Notes: generated from the letters alone by a model not told the origin. DNA of 64,000 bases from Ancalomicrobiaceae bacterium S20 (GCA_040269895.1 CP158568.1:4938801-5002800), one strand, 5' to 3'; positions 42,729-52,280 are shown, numbered from the stretch's first letter. Translations and numbers: made by a program.

Positions 42729-43304
42729 TCAGGACGCGCAGGCGCGTTCGACCAAAGCGCAGATCGCCTGGGCGTCGCGCGTACCGACCACCGTCGCTAC
42801 GCCGTTTCGGGAGGCGACAACCTGGCCCTGTTCGATCTTGCCGTGAACGACGAGATTGGCGCCGACGCTGGCACCGTCGCCGATCGAGGCGCCGGGCAAC
42901 AGGCAAGTATGAGCGCCGATCACGATGCCGCGTCCGAGGACGACGTCTCCATAAATGTTGTGCTGCAACTCGAGCGCGACAAGCGGCGATGCCAATGCAT
43001 CAGCTCTGTAGTCAGCCGAGCAGGTGAAGATCGAGATATGCGTCGACAGCGTCGCACAATCTTCGAACACGACCCGATGACTTGCCGAGCCACCGACATT
43101 GGCGAATGCCGCTACATGAACATTGCGGCCGATTTCGACTCGTCCTTTGACTATGCAGAAGTCGTCGATCCGCGAACCGTCGCCGATTGATCCGCTGACG
43201 CCGTAGAACGAAGCCTTGCGACTGACCCGGGTGTTGCGCCCGACGGTGTGAAATCCGAGGTTGCGCAGTTCGGCATCCGAATAGAACGGGTTCAACGTCG
43301 TCAC
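42729..43304 (-). CDS. Left-handed beta-helix (hexapeptide-repeat) acyltransferase
   Basis: 191 residues. Hexapeptide repeats form the trimeric LbH fold (VGRNTRVSRKASFYG, IGDGSRIDDFCIVKGRVEIGRNVHVAAFANVGG, YGDVVLGRGIVIGAHTCLLPGASIGDGASVGANLVVHG), with a likely catalytic His in SASHR or LSTHISIF. It resembles WbbJ/galactoside-type O-acetyltransferases. It could acetylate a capsule hydroxyl or the amino group made by the DegT enzyme. It is the first of the minus-strand group next to the export operon but is separated from kpsT by 124 bp. Confidence 0.85.
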   Translation of the reverse strand: MTTLNPFYSDAELRNLGFHTVGRNTRVSRKASFYGVSGSIGDGSRIDDFCIVKGRVEIGRNVHVAAFANVGGSASHRVVFEDCATLSTHISIFTCSADYRADALASPLVALELQHNIYGDVVLGRGIVIGAHTCLLPGASIGDGASVGANLVVHGKIEQGQVVASRNGVATVVGTRDAQAICALVERACAS

Positions 43305-43428
43305 TCCAATATCGATGATGAGGCGTGACCGGGACAGCAGCCTTTGGTCTGCGGCGTCACACGGGAAGGCGCCTCGTGGGAACCGGTCCCATACCGCAGA
43401 AATCGTGCAGACAAGCGGTGACTCAAGT

Positions 43429-44193
43429 TCAGAGCGAGCTATAAATATCGATCGCGAGTTCGAGGTCTTCGAAAACGCGGCCGCGACCGGCCTTCAGCAC
43501 CAGCGCCTTGTTGCAGTATTCGCGAATGATACCGATGTCATGGCTGATCAGAATCATCGCGCAGTGCCGCCGCTGAACAAACAGCGCCTCGTGGCATTTG
43601 CGATGGAAGCGCTGGTCACCGACGGACATGACCTCGTCGATCAGGAAGCAGTCAAAGTCGATCACCAGCGACAACGCGAAGGCCAAGCGGGCCCGCATGC
43701 CGGATGAATAGGTTCGCACCGGCAAGTAGAGCTGACGCCCTAGTTCGGCGAAGTCATCGACAAACTCGATCGTCTCCTTGAGAGGCACGTCATAAACGCG
43801 GGCAATGAAGCGGATATTGTCCATGCCGGACATCGACGATTCGAACGCGCCCGCAAAGCCGATCGGCCAGGACATGTTCATATCGCGCGCGATGTAGCCG
43901 GTGGTCGGTGGCTCGACGCCGCCGATGATCTTGACCAGGGTCGATTTGCCAGCGCCGTTGCGGCCGAGCACGGCGATCTTCTCGCCCGGGTTGATGTCGA
44001 AGCTGATGCCGTCCAGCACCCGACGCAAGCCGACGTGCGTATGGTATTCCTTTACGATATTGTGGACCCGTATGGACTCCCGCGTCGGAGTGCCGACGAT
44101 CGCGGAACGTTCGGCGACCGCGACTTCGTTCCCCTGCTCGAGCACTGGCGCAGTGCGAGGCTTGAAGATGCGCTGCAGGGCACCGGCGATCAT
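43429..44193 (-). CDS. kpsT: Capsule export ABC transporter ATPase (KpsT family)
   Basis: 254 residues. Walker A GRNGAGKST, signature YSSGMRARLAFAL, Walker B FDCFLIDEVMSVGD and switch ISHD. The N-terminal ~35 residues are an extension before the core (VHNIVKEYHTHVGLRRVLDG). KpsT energises export of lipid-linked capsule with the KpsM permease. Its start overlaps the stop of the upstream KpsE-like gene (ATGA, 44190-44193); it is last in the four-gene export operon kpsE2-kpsM-kpsE1-kpsT. Confidence 0.95.
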   Translation of the reverse strand: MIAGALQRIFKPRTAPVLEQGNEVAVAERSAIVGTPTRESIRVHNIVKEYHTHVGLRRVLDGISFDINPGEKIAVLGRNGAGKSTLVKIIGGVEPPTTGYIARDMNMSWPIGFAGAFESSMSGMDNIRFIARVYDVPLKETIEFVDDFAELGRQLYLPVRTYSSGMRARLAFALSLVIDFDCFLIDEVMSVGDQRFHRKCHEALFVQRRHCAMILISHDIGIIREYCNKALVLKAGRGRVFEDLELAIDIYSSL

Positions 44194-45386
44194 CGTTTGT
44201 GCTCCGCGATCACGATCGAGGACTTGCGCGCGATCCAGTAGAACAACAGCGAAGCGCCGATGACGAGCATGAATTCCAGGATGCGCCGCGGATACCGGGC
44301 CTGATCCGGCAGGACCGGGCGAACGATCGTCTCGAGATAGAACTGCTGCCGACGTGCTTCCTGGCGAGCGCGCTCCAAAGAGCCGATCGCCGAGGCGAGC
44401 TTACGAGACGCGAGTTCCCGCCGCAGCGTGACCTGCTCGAACTCTGAGAGCTTCGAGACCAGTGAATTCTCCCCGCCGACGATCAGTCCGCGCTGCTCAT
44501 CGATCTGAGCCCGCAGAGCCTTGATGCGGGCCTTCAGCGCCGGGATCTGCGGGTTCTTCGGCGACAGCGCCACGGTTTGTGCCAATGCCGCCTCTTCCTG
44601 CGAGACGCGGTTCATCAGCTGCGAAATAATCTCGAAGACGGCGCTCGACTGCGCCTTCGGATCCACAATGAGCTCGCGGTTCCGGAATTCCACCAGCGCC
44701 GCCTGGGCCTTTTGGAACGCCGTCTCGCTCTCTTCGACGTCGCGCTTGGCCTGCCGGATCGTATCGGCGATGGCTCGCTCATTCATCTGGTTCACGATGG
44801 ACTCGCCGAGCTTCAACAGCTGCTCGGCAAGCTCCGTCGCCGACCGCGGGTCGTAGGCACGCACCTCGAGGGTGGTTATCCCGGTGCCGTCCATGCTCAC
44901 GTTGATCAGATCACGATAACGCGAGAACAAGGCCTCGGAGCTGTTCGAGCCGAACAGGCTCGGAAACCGATGAAACACGTCGACGCCGGTCCCGCCTAGG
45001 ATCTTGCGAACCAAAGGTTCGACCTTCTCCAGCGCGGCGCGGGACTGCAGGTAGTTGTTGACGGCGTGGGTATCATCCTCCGACCGGGCGACCGACTGTC
45101 CACCGCTGAACAGTGCGATCGGCGACTCGCCGCCGCTCTGGATCGAGCGCACGACGTAGGTCGTCTCGGCCGCATACAGGCTCGAGGCAATGAAGCCGTA
45201 ATAGACGGCCCCGGCCATGATCGGCAGAACCACCATGACGATAAACATCAGGTGACGGCTGAGAAAGCTCGGCCGATGCTCGTTTGCATAGTCGTCGTCG
45301 ATGCTGGGAAGCACGAGGGGGCCCATGCTTTCGACAGGCTTCAACTCGATGATCGGGACATCCGGTTTGCGACGTGTGTTGATCAT
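44190..45386 (-). CDS. kpsE: Capsule export inner-membrane protein, KpsE-like (copy 1)
   Basis: 398 residues of the PCP-3/KpsE type: an N-terminal cytoplasmic tail, membrane helix ~55-77 (MFIVMVVLPIMAGAVYYGFI), a large periplasmic coiled-coil domain (VEESETAFQKAQAALVEFRN; LSPKNPQIPALKARIKALRAQ), and a C-terminal helix (ILEFMLVIGASLLFYWI) before IAEHKR. It links the KpsMT transporter to the outer-membrane KpsD/Wza-type channel. A second, diverged KpsE-like gene lies on the other side of kpsM. It overlaps kpsT and starts 17 bp after the kpsM stop. Confidence 0.92.
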   Translation of the reverse strand: MINTRRKPDVPIIELKPVESMGPLVLPSIDDDYANEHRPSFLSRHLMFIVMVVLPIMAGAVYYGFIASSLYAAETTYVVRSIQSGGESPIALFSGGQSVARSEDDTHAVNNYLQSRAALEKVEPLVRKILGGTGVDVFHRFPSLFGSNSSEALFSRYRDLINVSMDGTGITTLEVRAYDPRSATELAEQLLKLGESIVNQMNERAIADTIRQAKRDVEESETAFQKAQAALVEFRNRELIVDPKAQSSAVFEIISQLMNRVSQEEAALAQTVALSPKNPQIPALKARIKALRAQIDEQRGLIVGGENSLVSKLSEFEQVTLRRELASRKLASAIGSLERARQEARRQQFYLETIVRPVLPDQARYPRRILEFMLVIGASLLFYWIARKSSIVIAEHKR

Positions 45387-45402
45387 TTCGAACTATCGCC
45401 TA

Positions 45403-46239
45403 TCAGTCATACCGGATTGCCAGCTTGGCGTAGTCGACCATGAAAAGGCCGATCGCCATCATGATCGCCGACCACCAGAAAACATACCAAGGATCGCCAT
45501 AGAGGTGAACCTCCGGCGGGAAAAACGCGGAGCGAAACAGTTCATTGACATGAACTTGCGGGTTCAAGAGCAGGATTTTGCGGAAATCATAGGGGATCCA
45601 GTCGGAAATATAGAATGTACCCGAGATCGGGATGCCGAAATACATCAGCGGCGGAATGAGGTGTTCCACCCACTCCACGAGTTCGGTCAGGCTCGCGATG
45701 ATCAGCGCCGACGCGAACAAGTACCAGACCCACAGCAGCCAGGAACCGAACAGCGCAATAGGATCGCGAATAGCCGGTACCAGGTCGAACAGGTAGAGGC
45801 CGGCATAGGCGACGAGGAATGCGCCGAGGACGCTGATCGACTCGAGGAGGGTCGTCGAGATCAGTCCGTCGAGCAGATGGATCTTGCGGTGATAGAGCAG
45901 GGCCGTGCTGTTACGCAGCTTATGGGTGGCGCGGTTGATGATGTGGCGCTGCAACGTCAGTGTCGCGTAGCCGGATAGCATCAACGGCACCATCCCGACC
46001 TCGGCGTGCCCATGCCCACCGATCGCGGTCCAGATGATCAAAACGCCGCAACTCAGGATCAAAGGTTCGCCGATCAGCCAGAAGAAGCCGAGGTTGTCTC
46101 GGCCGTACCGCGCCATGGCCTCGCGCAGCATCAGGGCGCCTACGACACGGCACTGAAGCTGCACGGCACCCAGGAACCCTGGCAGTACGTTGGTGTCGGG
46201 TCGAAACGCGCCAGGGACGCGACTAGCTCGGCTATCCAT
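45403..46239 (-). CDS. kpsM: Capsule export ABC transporter permease (KpsM family)
   Basis: About 278 residues from ATG 46239 (MDSRASRVPG), which overlaps the previous gene's stop by 8 bp; a longer open frame upstream lies inside that gene. Six membrane helices of the ABC-2 type with typical segments LREAMARYGRDNLGFFWLIGEPL, ATHKLRNSTALLYHRKIH, and the C-terminal WIPYDFRKILLLNPQVHVNELFRSAFF. It works with KpsT and the KpsE-like proteins to move the lipid-linked polysaccharide across the inner membrane. Confidence 0.93.
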   Translation of the reverse strand: MDSRASRVPGAFRPDTNVLPGFLGAVQLQCRVVGALMLREAMARYGRDNLGFFWLIGEPLILSCGVLIIWTAIGGHGHAEVGMVPLMLSGYATLTLQRHIINRATHKLRNSTALLYHRKIHLLDGLISTTLLESISVLGAFLVAYAGLYLFDLVPAIRDPIALFGSWLLWVWYLFASALIIASLTELVEWVEHLIPPLMYFGIPISGTFYISDWIPYDFRKILLLNPQVHVNELFRSAFFPPEVHLYGDPWYVFWWSAIMMAIGLFMVDYAKLAIRYD

Positions 46240-47446
46240 TCGCGTGCTCCTTGATGCCGGCGAACAAGGCCCATGCCATCGCAAACAAAACGAGCGAAAA
46301 GAAGCCCGTGGTCAGCACGTTGCGGAATCGACGCGGATCGGTCGATTCGTCGGCGACGTTCGGCTGCACGAGCAGCTCCAGGTAAACCTGCTGCCGGCGG
46401 GCATCCTGACGTGAAGCTTCGAGCGAATTGATCGCCGAGGTCAGTCGGCGCTCGCTGAATTCGCGTTGCATGATCAGGTTTTCATATTCCGAAATCTTTG
46501 TCGCCAGGCCCTGGTCCGATCCTGCTAGCTTCTGCCGCTCGCTCGCGATCTGCTCCTGAATGGCGGTCGAACGGGCTTTCATCGCCGCGAGCGCCGGATT
46601 GGACGGCGAATTGATGTTGGCCTCGGAAATCTCGGCGAGATTTCGCGCCAGCTCTGCCGAGAGTTCGCCGATGAGCCGCACCACGTTCTGGGACGACTGG
46701 TTCGGATCCAGCAGGAGCGTCGTGTTGCGGTAGGCCGTGATCTTGGACTGCGCGGTCAGCATCTCGGTCTGCGCCCGCTCGACGTCGGCTTCTGCGCGCT
46801 GGACGGCGTCTCGTTGGGCTCGCTCGTTCATGGAGTTGGCGAGCTGCTCGCTGAGCGTCAGAACAGCCTTGGACAGGGTTACCGAGTCTTCGGGGCGGAA
46901 GGTGATCACCTTCAGTGTCGTGATGCCGGTATTGCTGTCTCGAACGGCGGATACCCGGCTCGTGAAATAATTGTAGAGGGACTCGAAGCTGTCGCTCGAC
47001 CAAGGAGCAGGAAACCGTGCGACGAAATCCGCTCCCGGTCTGGAATAGATCTGTCGCAGGTTGACCCTCTCATCGAGGCGCTTCACGATATCGCGCGAGC
47101 TTACGTAGTTTGCGATCGCGTAGGCGTCGTCCTGCGCAGTGGCCAGGCCGAATGTCTTCAGGATCGCGTCAAGCCCGGTGATGTGCTTGGCGGAGAGACT
47201 GCGGACGATGAATTGTGACTCAGACACATACCGATTGGACGCGATAAAACCGAAGTAAATCGCGCTGACCGTCGTGGGAATAACGACGCAGAATACAAAC
47301 AGAATCGATCCCAGCGACAGATTGATCGATTTGATCGCCGCCAATTGCCTGCTTGGGGGCGCCAGCATCCCGCGCGCTGGTATTTCGATGAGCTTGGTAT
47401 TCTTCGTCAAGAGTCGGCTCTCCAGAGGCGTGGCGATCCATACCAT
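46232..47446 (-). CDS. Capsule export inner-membrane protein, KpsE-like (copy 2)
   Basis: 404 residues with the same plan as copy 1: membrane helix ~47-72 (SILFVFCVVIPTTVSAIYFGFIA), ASNRYVSESQFIVRS, a coiled-coil periplasmic region (AEADVERAQTEMLTAQSKIT; SPSNPALAAMKARSTAIQ), and a C-terminal helix (NVLTTGFFSLVLFAMAWALF) before IKEHANG. First gene of the export operon; its promoter must lie in 47447-47706, shared with a divergent glycosyltransferase. Only one KpsE is usual per system, so the pair may form mixed oligomers or have separate roles. Confidence 0.9.
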   Translation of the reverse strand: MVWIATPLESRLLTKNTKLIEIPARGMLAPPSRQLAAIKSINLSLGSILFVFCVVIPTTVSAIYFGFIASNRYVSESQFIVRSLSAKHITGLDAILKTFGLATAQDDAYAIANYVSSRDIVKRLDERVNLRQIYSRPGADFVARFPAPWSSDSFESLYNYFTSRVSAVRDSNTGITTLKVITFRPEDSVTLSKAVLTLSEQLANSMNERAQRDAVQRAEADVERAQTEMLTAQSKITAYRNTTLLLDPNQSSQNVVRLIGELSAELARNLAEISEANINSPSNPALAAMKARSTAIQEQIASERQKLAGSDQGLATKISEYENLIMQREFSERRLTSAINSLEASRQDARRQQVYLELLVQPNVADESTDPRRFRNVLTTGFFSLVLFAMAWALFAGIKEHANG

Positions 47447-47706
47447 ATCGTCGGGAAAATGTTGGAAATTTGACGTTCGATTGTAGGTTCAAATGTTTCG
47501 GCGTATCGCGTTATAGTGGTAAAGGCGCGCGCCCGCGCGGCTGGATCAGCGGATCGCGGCGCCGTTCGAGCGCGGCGGACAGGCTGCAAAGGCCGCTCGG
47601 CCGGGTTCCACGGCAGCGATCAACCGACGCGTGGGCGCCCGCGCTTGAAACCCGCGAGACGGACGGGGTAGGGATTGCACCCGGTTTCTGAGGCGCCCAG
47701 TCCACC

Positions 47707-49050
47707 ATGCAACGGCATACCGACCAGAGTCACCCGACCCTTGTGATAGACGGAACGCGCTTGTTCTGGGGGCCGTTCTCGCGATCGCCGCGCGGCATCG
47801 ACAAGGTCGATCTCGGTTTCCATCGCGGCCTAGTGCGCCGCTGGCCAGGTCCGATCTGGTCGCTGTCGTCGACGCCGTGGGGGTTGCGTTTGTTCACCCG
47901 CGAGGAAACGGCGCGCCATCTCGATGTGCTCGATACGGTCTGGCGCGAGACTGCCGAGATCGCCGAGGATCCGGTGTTCTGGGCCTGCCAGGATTGGCTT
48001 GTTGACCGCAGACCGCGGCCCGGCCTGATCCGGCGCGGTCGCGATCTGGGTATGATCGGTCGATTGGCCATGGTTCTGAAGCGGGAGCCGTTCCAGTATG
48101 GTCGGCCGGCGGGGGAGATTGCCGGCAAGGCGCTCTATCTCAATGTCGGTCAGTCGACGCTGGCGCGCCCCGACCTCGCCGCGTGGCTGGATCGGCAGCC
48201 GGACATGCGGGTCGTCGCACTCATCCACGATGTGATACCGCTGGACAATCCCGAACTGGTGCCGCCCCAGAACGTCGCGCCGTTCTGGAATATCCTGCAC
48301 ATGCTCGTGCGCTATGCGGACCTGGTTCTGACCCCGAGCGAGACAGCGGCGACCTCGGTCCGTTCGCGACTTGCCGGGATCGGCGGCGAACAGATCCCGG
48401 TGTTCTCGGAACACTTGCCGATGGATGACACTTTCCTGTCGGCCGTCCCGGTACCGAAGTCGCGGTTCGACGGGCCGTTCTTCGTCTGCTGCGGCACGGT
48501 CGAGCCCCGCAAAAACCAGCTCTTTCTCCTCGACGTCTGGCGTTCGCTGGTCCCGAGGCTCGGCGGCACCACACCGCCGCTGGTGCTCGCCGGCCATTGC
48601 GGGGCTGGCGGTGAGCCGGTCGTGGCCGAGATCGTCGCGGACCACGAACTCCGACCCGTGGTGCTCCCCGCCGAGGGGCTCTCCTCGACCGGGATGCGCG
48701 GCCTGGTGCAGCAAGCGACCGCTCTGCTAATGCCGTCGTTGGCCGAAGGATTCGGCCTGCCGCCGGTCGAGGCGCTCAGCGTCGGTACCGTGCCTGTCTG
48801 CTCCGACATTCCGGTGCTGCGTGAGACCTCTCAAGGGCTCGGAATCTATCTGCCGGCGGGCGATGTCGTCGCTTGGCGCGAGGCCGTCATCGAGTTGACG
48901 AACAAGTCGGCGAAATCCAGCGTAAGCGGTTTCGTGCCCAGCGCCTGGCCGGACTACGTCGATCGGGTCGTGCACCGGCTGATGAATGTGTTGGCCTCGC
49001 CGGTCTACAGGGGGGCGTCCTCAAACAGCGACCGACTTCCGATGTCCTGA
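47707..49050 (+). CDS. GT4-type glycosyltransferase (capsule locus, paralogue B)
   Basis: 447 residues. PRGIDKVDLGFHRGLVRRWP and STPWGLRLFTREE at the N-terminus match paralogue A at 17918-19210. The centre has VALIHDVIPLDNPELVPPQN, and the donor domain has PFFVCCGTVEPRKNQLFLLD and MPSLAEGFGLPPVEALSVG. Both copies probably use the same kind of donor on different acceptors. It is divergent from the export operon. The last ~15 residues (RGASSNSDRLPMS) look like read-through into non-conserved sequence. Confidence 0.87.
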   Translation: MQRHTDQSHPTLVIDGTRLFWGPFSRSPRGIDKVDLGFHRGLVRRWPGPIWSLSSTPWGLRLFTREETARHLDVLDTVWRETAEIAEDPVFWACQDWLVDRRPRPGLIRRGRDLGMIGRLAMVLKREPFQYGRPAGEIAGKALYLNVGQSTLARPDLAAWLDRQPDMRVVALIHDVIPLDNPELVPPQNVAPFWNILHMLVRYADLVLTPSETAATSVRSRLAGIGGEQIPVFSEHLPMDDTFLSAVPVPKSRFDGPFFVCCGTVEPRKNQLFLLDVWRSLVPRLGGTTPPLVLAGHCGAGGEPVVAEIVADHELRPVVLPAEGLSSTGMRGLVQQATALLMPSLAEGFGLPPVEALSVGTVPVCSDIPVLRETSQGLGIYLPAGDVVAWREAVIELTNKSAKSSVSGFVPSAWPDYVDRVVHRLMNVLASPVYRGASSNSDRLPMS

Positions 49051-49187
49051 TCCGCGTGCCGGCGCTCTCTTTCGAACGCGTGCCGTGGGCGCTGTTGGTG
49101 AGCCGGTGCGGCGGGGCGTGCTTCGAAGGGAGAGCCGCAAGGGCTGCAGGCCAGGCCGGATGCCCGTGTACCGGATCCGACGGTGCG

Positions 49188-49216
49188 TTGGAATTGTTGG
49201 GAGAACCCGCTATAAG
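49188..49216 (+). promoter_or_regulatory. Sigma-70-type promoter for the 49.3-kb glycosyltransferase
   Basis: TTGGAA (49188-49193), a 17-nt spacer and TATAAG (49211-49216), followed by an ~85-nt leader to ATG 49309. This is one of the clearest promoters in the window. The rest of 49051-49308 holds no gene. Confidence 0.6.
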
Positions 49217-49308
49217 CGCGCCAAATCCGGGCAGAGTGACTATCGACACGCCGTCGGTTCCCGGCCGTCCGCAAACGAGATTCTTGCTTTTCTTTCTAGG
49301 AGCACGCG

Positions 49309-50832
49309 ATGACCGAAGTACCTCGCATTTTGTATATCAGCGACAGCCTCGGTACTCCGATTCACCCCCGCGGCATTTTCAATTATAGCGTTTCATTGAT
49401 CGAAGTTCTGCAGCGCGCCGGTGCCGACGTCACCCTGCTGGTCGAAGGCGCGCCGGGCTACGGCTTTCCGACGACGCGGGCCCGCAAGATCGCGAAGGAA
49501 TCAAAGACCGTCGTCGACGTGGTGCGTCTCGCCGAACTGATGCGCTATTTCCATGACGGCCGGTTCGTCCGTTGGCTCAATCTCGATCAGAAGTTCGGAT
49601 CGGCGCCGCTGTTCGGCTCGACCCTTGCCGGGCTGTTGCGTCGCGTGCTCGGGCTGCGGCAGTTCCTCGGCCAGAAGCTCGCTCCGAAGAAGCCGGTCAA
49701 ATTTCGCAACCACCGCGAATTGATCGACTTCGTGCCGAGCAAGGTCGCCCATCTCGCCCTGCCCGACGCCTTCGCGGTGGGGCAGCGCTTCTATTCCTCG
49801 ACCATGTATGCCGGCGCCAACAGCTTCATGCCGGTCGAGGTCGATGCCACCGGATACGACGCGGTCGTCATCGACACACCGCACTATGTGAAGATCAAGG
49901 GTGTTCCCTCATCTTCGATCGTCACGGTCATCCATGATCTGATCCCCTTGCAGGACCCGACCATGTCGGCGGACTGGCGCTTGCTGTTCGTCAAGAAACT
50001 CGAGGCGACGCTCGCCAACAATGCCATCGCGGTATTCGTTTCGGAGACGACCCGTGAGGCGTTCTACACTTACTTTGCGCATCGCCGGTCGATGCCGAAC
50101 TTCGTCGTCTATCCGCTGATCCGCAGCAACCTCATGGAGGCTGCCGCCCGCACGGCGGGGGCGCCGAAAGTGCGGCTCGATGAACTGCTCTCCGCGACCC
50201 TGACCAAGACGATCGACCGAATCAAGGCCACTTCGATCGCGGCCGAGACGACCGGTGCGAGCACGGAGAAGTCGGATCTCGGCCCGAAAGCCTTTGATTG
50301 GACGTTGCCGTTCTTCGTCACCCCGACCTCTGACGAACCGCGTAAGAACATCGGCAACTTGGTCAAGGCCTTCGCTCAGCTCAGGGGCCGGGCCAATCTC
50401 GTCGTCGTTGGTGAAGTGGATGGCAATCGCTATCTCAGCAGCATCAAAGGTGCTGATCAGAACATCATCTTCACGGGCTATGTCTCCGATATCGAAAAGA
50501 ATACCCTGATCCGACATGCCCACGGCTTGGTGTTCCCGAGCTTCGCCGAAGGGTTCGGCATTCCGATCGCCGAGGGCGGCGTTTTCGAAAAGCCGGTGCT
50601 CTGTTCCAATATCCCGGTGTTCCGTGAGATCACGGCGGGCCACGCGTTCCTGTTCGACCCTGCGGATTCGTTCGAAATCGTCCAGGCCGTTCTGGATGTT
50701 CTCGCGGATGACGAAGCCGCGCAGGGCAAGGCGCGCTTGCTCCATGAACATGTGCTGGAGACGTTCTCTCAGACCCAGATGCTTGAGCGCGTGAAGGCCA
50801 TTCTCAAGACCGCGGGCGCTCCCGTCGCTTGA
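49309..50832 (+). CDS. GT4-family glycosyltransferase
   Basis: 507 residues with AGGAGC upstream of ATG 49309. N-terminal PRILYISDSLGTPIHPRGIFNYSVSLIEVLQRAG, then YDAVVIDTPHYVKIKG and VTVIHDLIPLQDPTMSADW. A variable insert of roughly 50 residues (around KTIDRIKATSIAAETTGAST) precedes the donor domain, which has PFFVTPTSDEPRKNIGNLVKAF and FPSFAEGFGIPIAEGGVFEKPV. It is a retaining glycosyltransferase in capsule assembly, acceptor unknown. It has its own promoter and is followed 80 bp later by an unknown GPY-module protein. Confidence 0.88.
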   Translation: MTEVPRILYISDSLGTPIHPRGIFNYSVSLIEVLQRAGADVTLLVEGAPGYGFPTTRARKIAKESKTVVDVVRLAELMRYFHDGRFVRWLNLDQKFGSAPLFGSTLAGLLRRVLGLRQFLGQKLAPKKPVKFRNHRELIDFVPSKVAHLALPDAFAVGQRFYSSTMYAGANSFMPVEVDATGYDAVVIDTPHYVKIKGVPSSSIVTVIHDLIPLQDPTMSADWRLLFVKKLEATLANNAIAVFVSETTREAFYTYFAHRRSMPNFVVYPLIRSNLMEAAARTAGAPKVRLDELLSATLTKTIDRIKATSIAAETTGASTEKSDLGPKAFDWTLPFFVTPTSDEPRKNIGNLVKAFAQLRGRANLVVVGEVDGNRYLSSIKGADQNIIFTGYVSDIEKNTLIRHAHGLVFPSFAEGFGIPIAEGGVFEKPVLCSNIPVFREITAGHAFLFDPADSFEIVQAVLDVLADDEAAQGKARLLHEHVLETFSQTQMLERVKAILKTAGAPVA

Positions 50833-50911
50833 TCGGATGTCTTGACCGTCGTGGCGCGGCCCTGGGACACGGGGCCGCTGCCTGGAACATAGAGTGCGAA
50901 AAGAGGCGCAG

Positions 50912-51949
50912 ATGTTGATCAGCATTCTCGGGTCGCGAACAGCCCTGACGAATTGGATCTGCCTCGTCGCCCGTGAGTTACTGTCGGAGTGCTACGGCTC
51001 CTACCACACCATAGAGGCCTCTTCTCTCGAGGATTTCCAGCGCCTGTGGTCCGAACGCGACGGCCGCGCGGTGATCGTCATCTTGGACACGCCTTCGACA
51101 TCGATCGTGAATGTCCTGAAAAAGCTTTCCTTGCCGGCGCTGCTCTGTGTCGAAGACTTCGGTGACAGCGTGGGCTACCAGGTCGACGCTCACCAGTCGG
51201 ACATCTATGGCGCAGTGCGCCATGCCGTGCGCGGGTTGTGCCATTTGCACGACTTCTTCATTGACCCCACCATCCCGATCTGGTCTCGGGATCGGATCGA
51301 CGTACCGCTCGCGGAGGTGATTTCGGCGCTGGCGGGTACCTTTGGTATCGCGGTCGAGGCCTCGCAGATCGATCGGATCGCGTCTCGCATCGCTGGGCAG
51401 GTTGCACTCGACAAGAACTGTACCGGCGAAGCGGGGTTGCGCGCATTCGACGCTCACGCCCGCGAGCCTGGGGCCTTCTATCGATCGCGTTCCGAGGTCG
51501 AGCGGGCCGTGCTCGACGGTGTCTTTTCCGGGTACAAGGTGCTGATGGATCGGCGGCCCATCACCACATTGCGCTGGCCGCGACAGGTCTTTTCGAGTCA
51601 TGACGTTCCGTTCGGTACGCCGGATTGGCGCCTGGACCTGACCGGACGGGCGCGCCATCTGGTGTTCGGGCCCTACCTGCATCTGCCGCGTGGACAGTGG
51701 AAGGCGAATATCCGGTTTGCGATCGACAACGCTCTGTCCGGCTGCAAGCTATTCGTTGATGTGCTCACTGCTGGCGCGGTGGCGTCGTTCGGCGAGATCG
51801 AGAATCTGCCTGCGCGCGGGGTATTCACGTTCGATCTGGAATTCGAGGTGACCGATCCCGCGACACCGATTGAGATCCGGATCGAGATGAAGTACGGCTC
51901 GATCGAGGGTCTGTTCATTTTCGACGACGTTGAGCTTTATCGCGCCTGA
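50912..51949 (+). CDS. Unknown capsule-locus protein with C-terminal GPY module
   Basis: 345 residues from ATG 50912 (GAGG upstream); GTG 50894 is a less likely start. The N-terminal ~125 residues (MLISILGSRTALTNWICLVARELL, VIVILDTPSTSIVNVLKKL) resemble an alpha/beta P-loop-like or sulfotransferase-type fold but lack a clear Walker A. A helical middle follows. Residues ~245-345 are a GPY module (FGPYLHLPRGQWKANIRF to IFDDVELYRA) like those in the protein at 39480-40439. The function is unknown; location suggests capsule decoration or regulation. Confidence 0.65.
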   Translation: MLISILGSRTALTNWICLVARELLSECYGSYHTIEASSLEDFQRLWSERDGRAVIVILDTPSTSIVNVLKKLSLPALLCVEDFGDSVGYQVDAHQSDIYGAVRHAVRGLCHLHDFFIDPTIPIWSRDRIDVPLAEVISALAGTFGIAVEASQIDRIASRIAGQVALDKNCTGEAGLRAFDAHAREPGAFYRSRSEVERAVLDGVFSGYKVLMDRRPITTLRWPRQVFSSHDVPFGTPDWRLDLTGRARHLVFGPYLHLPRGQWKANIRFAIDNALSGCKLFVDVLTAGAVASFGEIENLPARGVFTFDLEFEVTDPATPIEIRIEMKYGSIEGLFIFDDVELYRA

Positions 51950-52280
51950 GGCGCGGTGGAACATCCGCGGACGGACGGAAGCGGGAACAGGCTCGTCCGA
52001 TCCGACCTCGCGGTTTCGGATGCGGTGGCCGGCCGAGAGCAATCGGCTCCCCTTGCTAGAGCGAATGGTGGCGTGAATATCCGTCATTTCGTGCGAGAAA
52101 TCTGTTTAGGCGATTTGGTTCTCTACGCTGCTGCCGAAAGCTGATTTTTCGCTGTCGATTGTCGGTCGACGCGTGCTCTTCGGCAAAGCTGCGTCCCAAG
52201 GGAGCGCTTTACGCCGTAAGGGTGGCTGCGATATAGGTCGCGCCATCGGAGCCAATTGGTTACCCTTCTCACACTTGGGT
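51950..52280. other. Intergenic region upstream of manC, no clear feature
   Basis: 331 bp, AT-rich from about 52075. ATTTC (52085-52089) and GAAAT (52096-52100) are a small inverted repeat. The promoter of the following gene should be here, but no pair of hexamers stands out. No gene is supported. Confidence 0.4.

Noticed and set aside
43429..47446. Wzx/Wzy-type capsule export with a Wzc kinase
   Set aside because: The KpsE-like proteins lack a C-terminal kinase or Tyr tail, and an ABC ATPase with an ABC-2 permease is present, so this is an ABC-dependent system.
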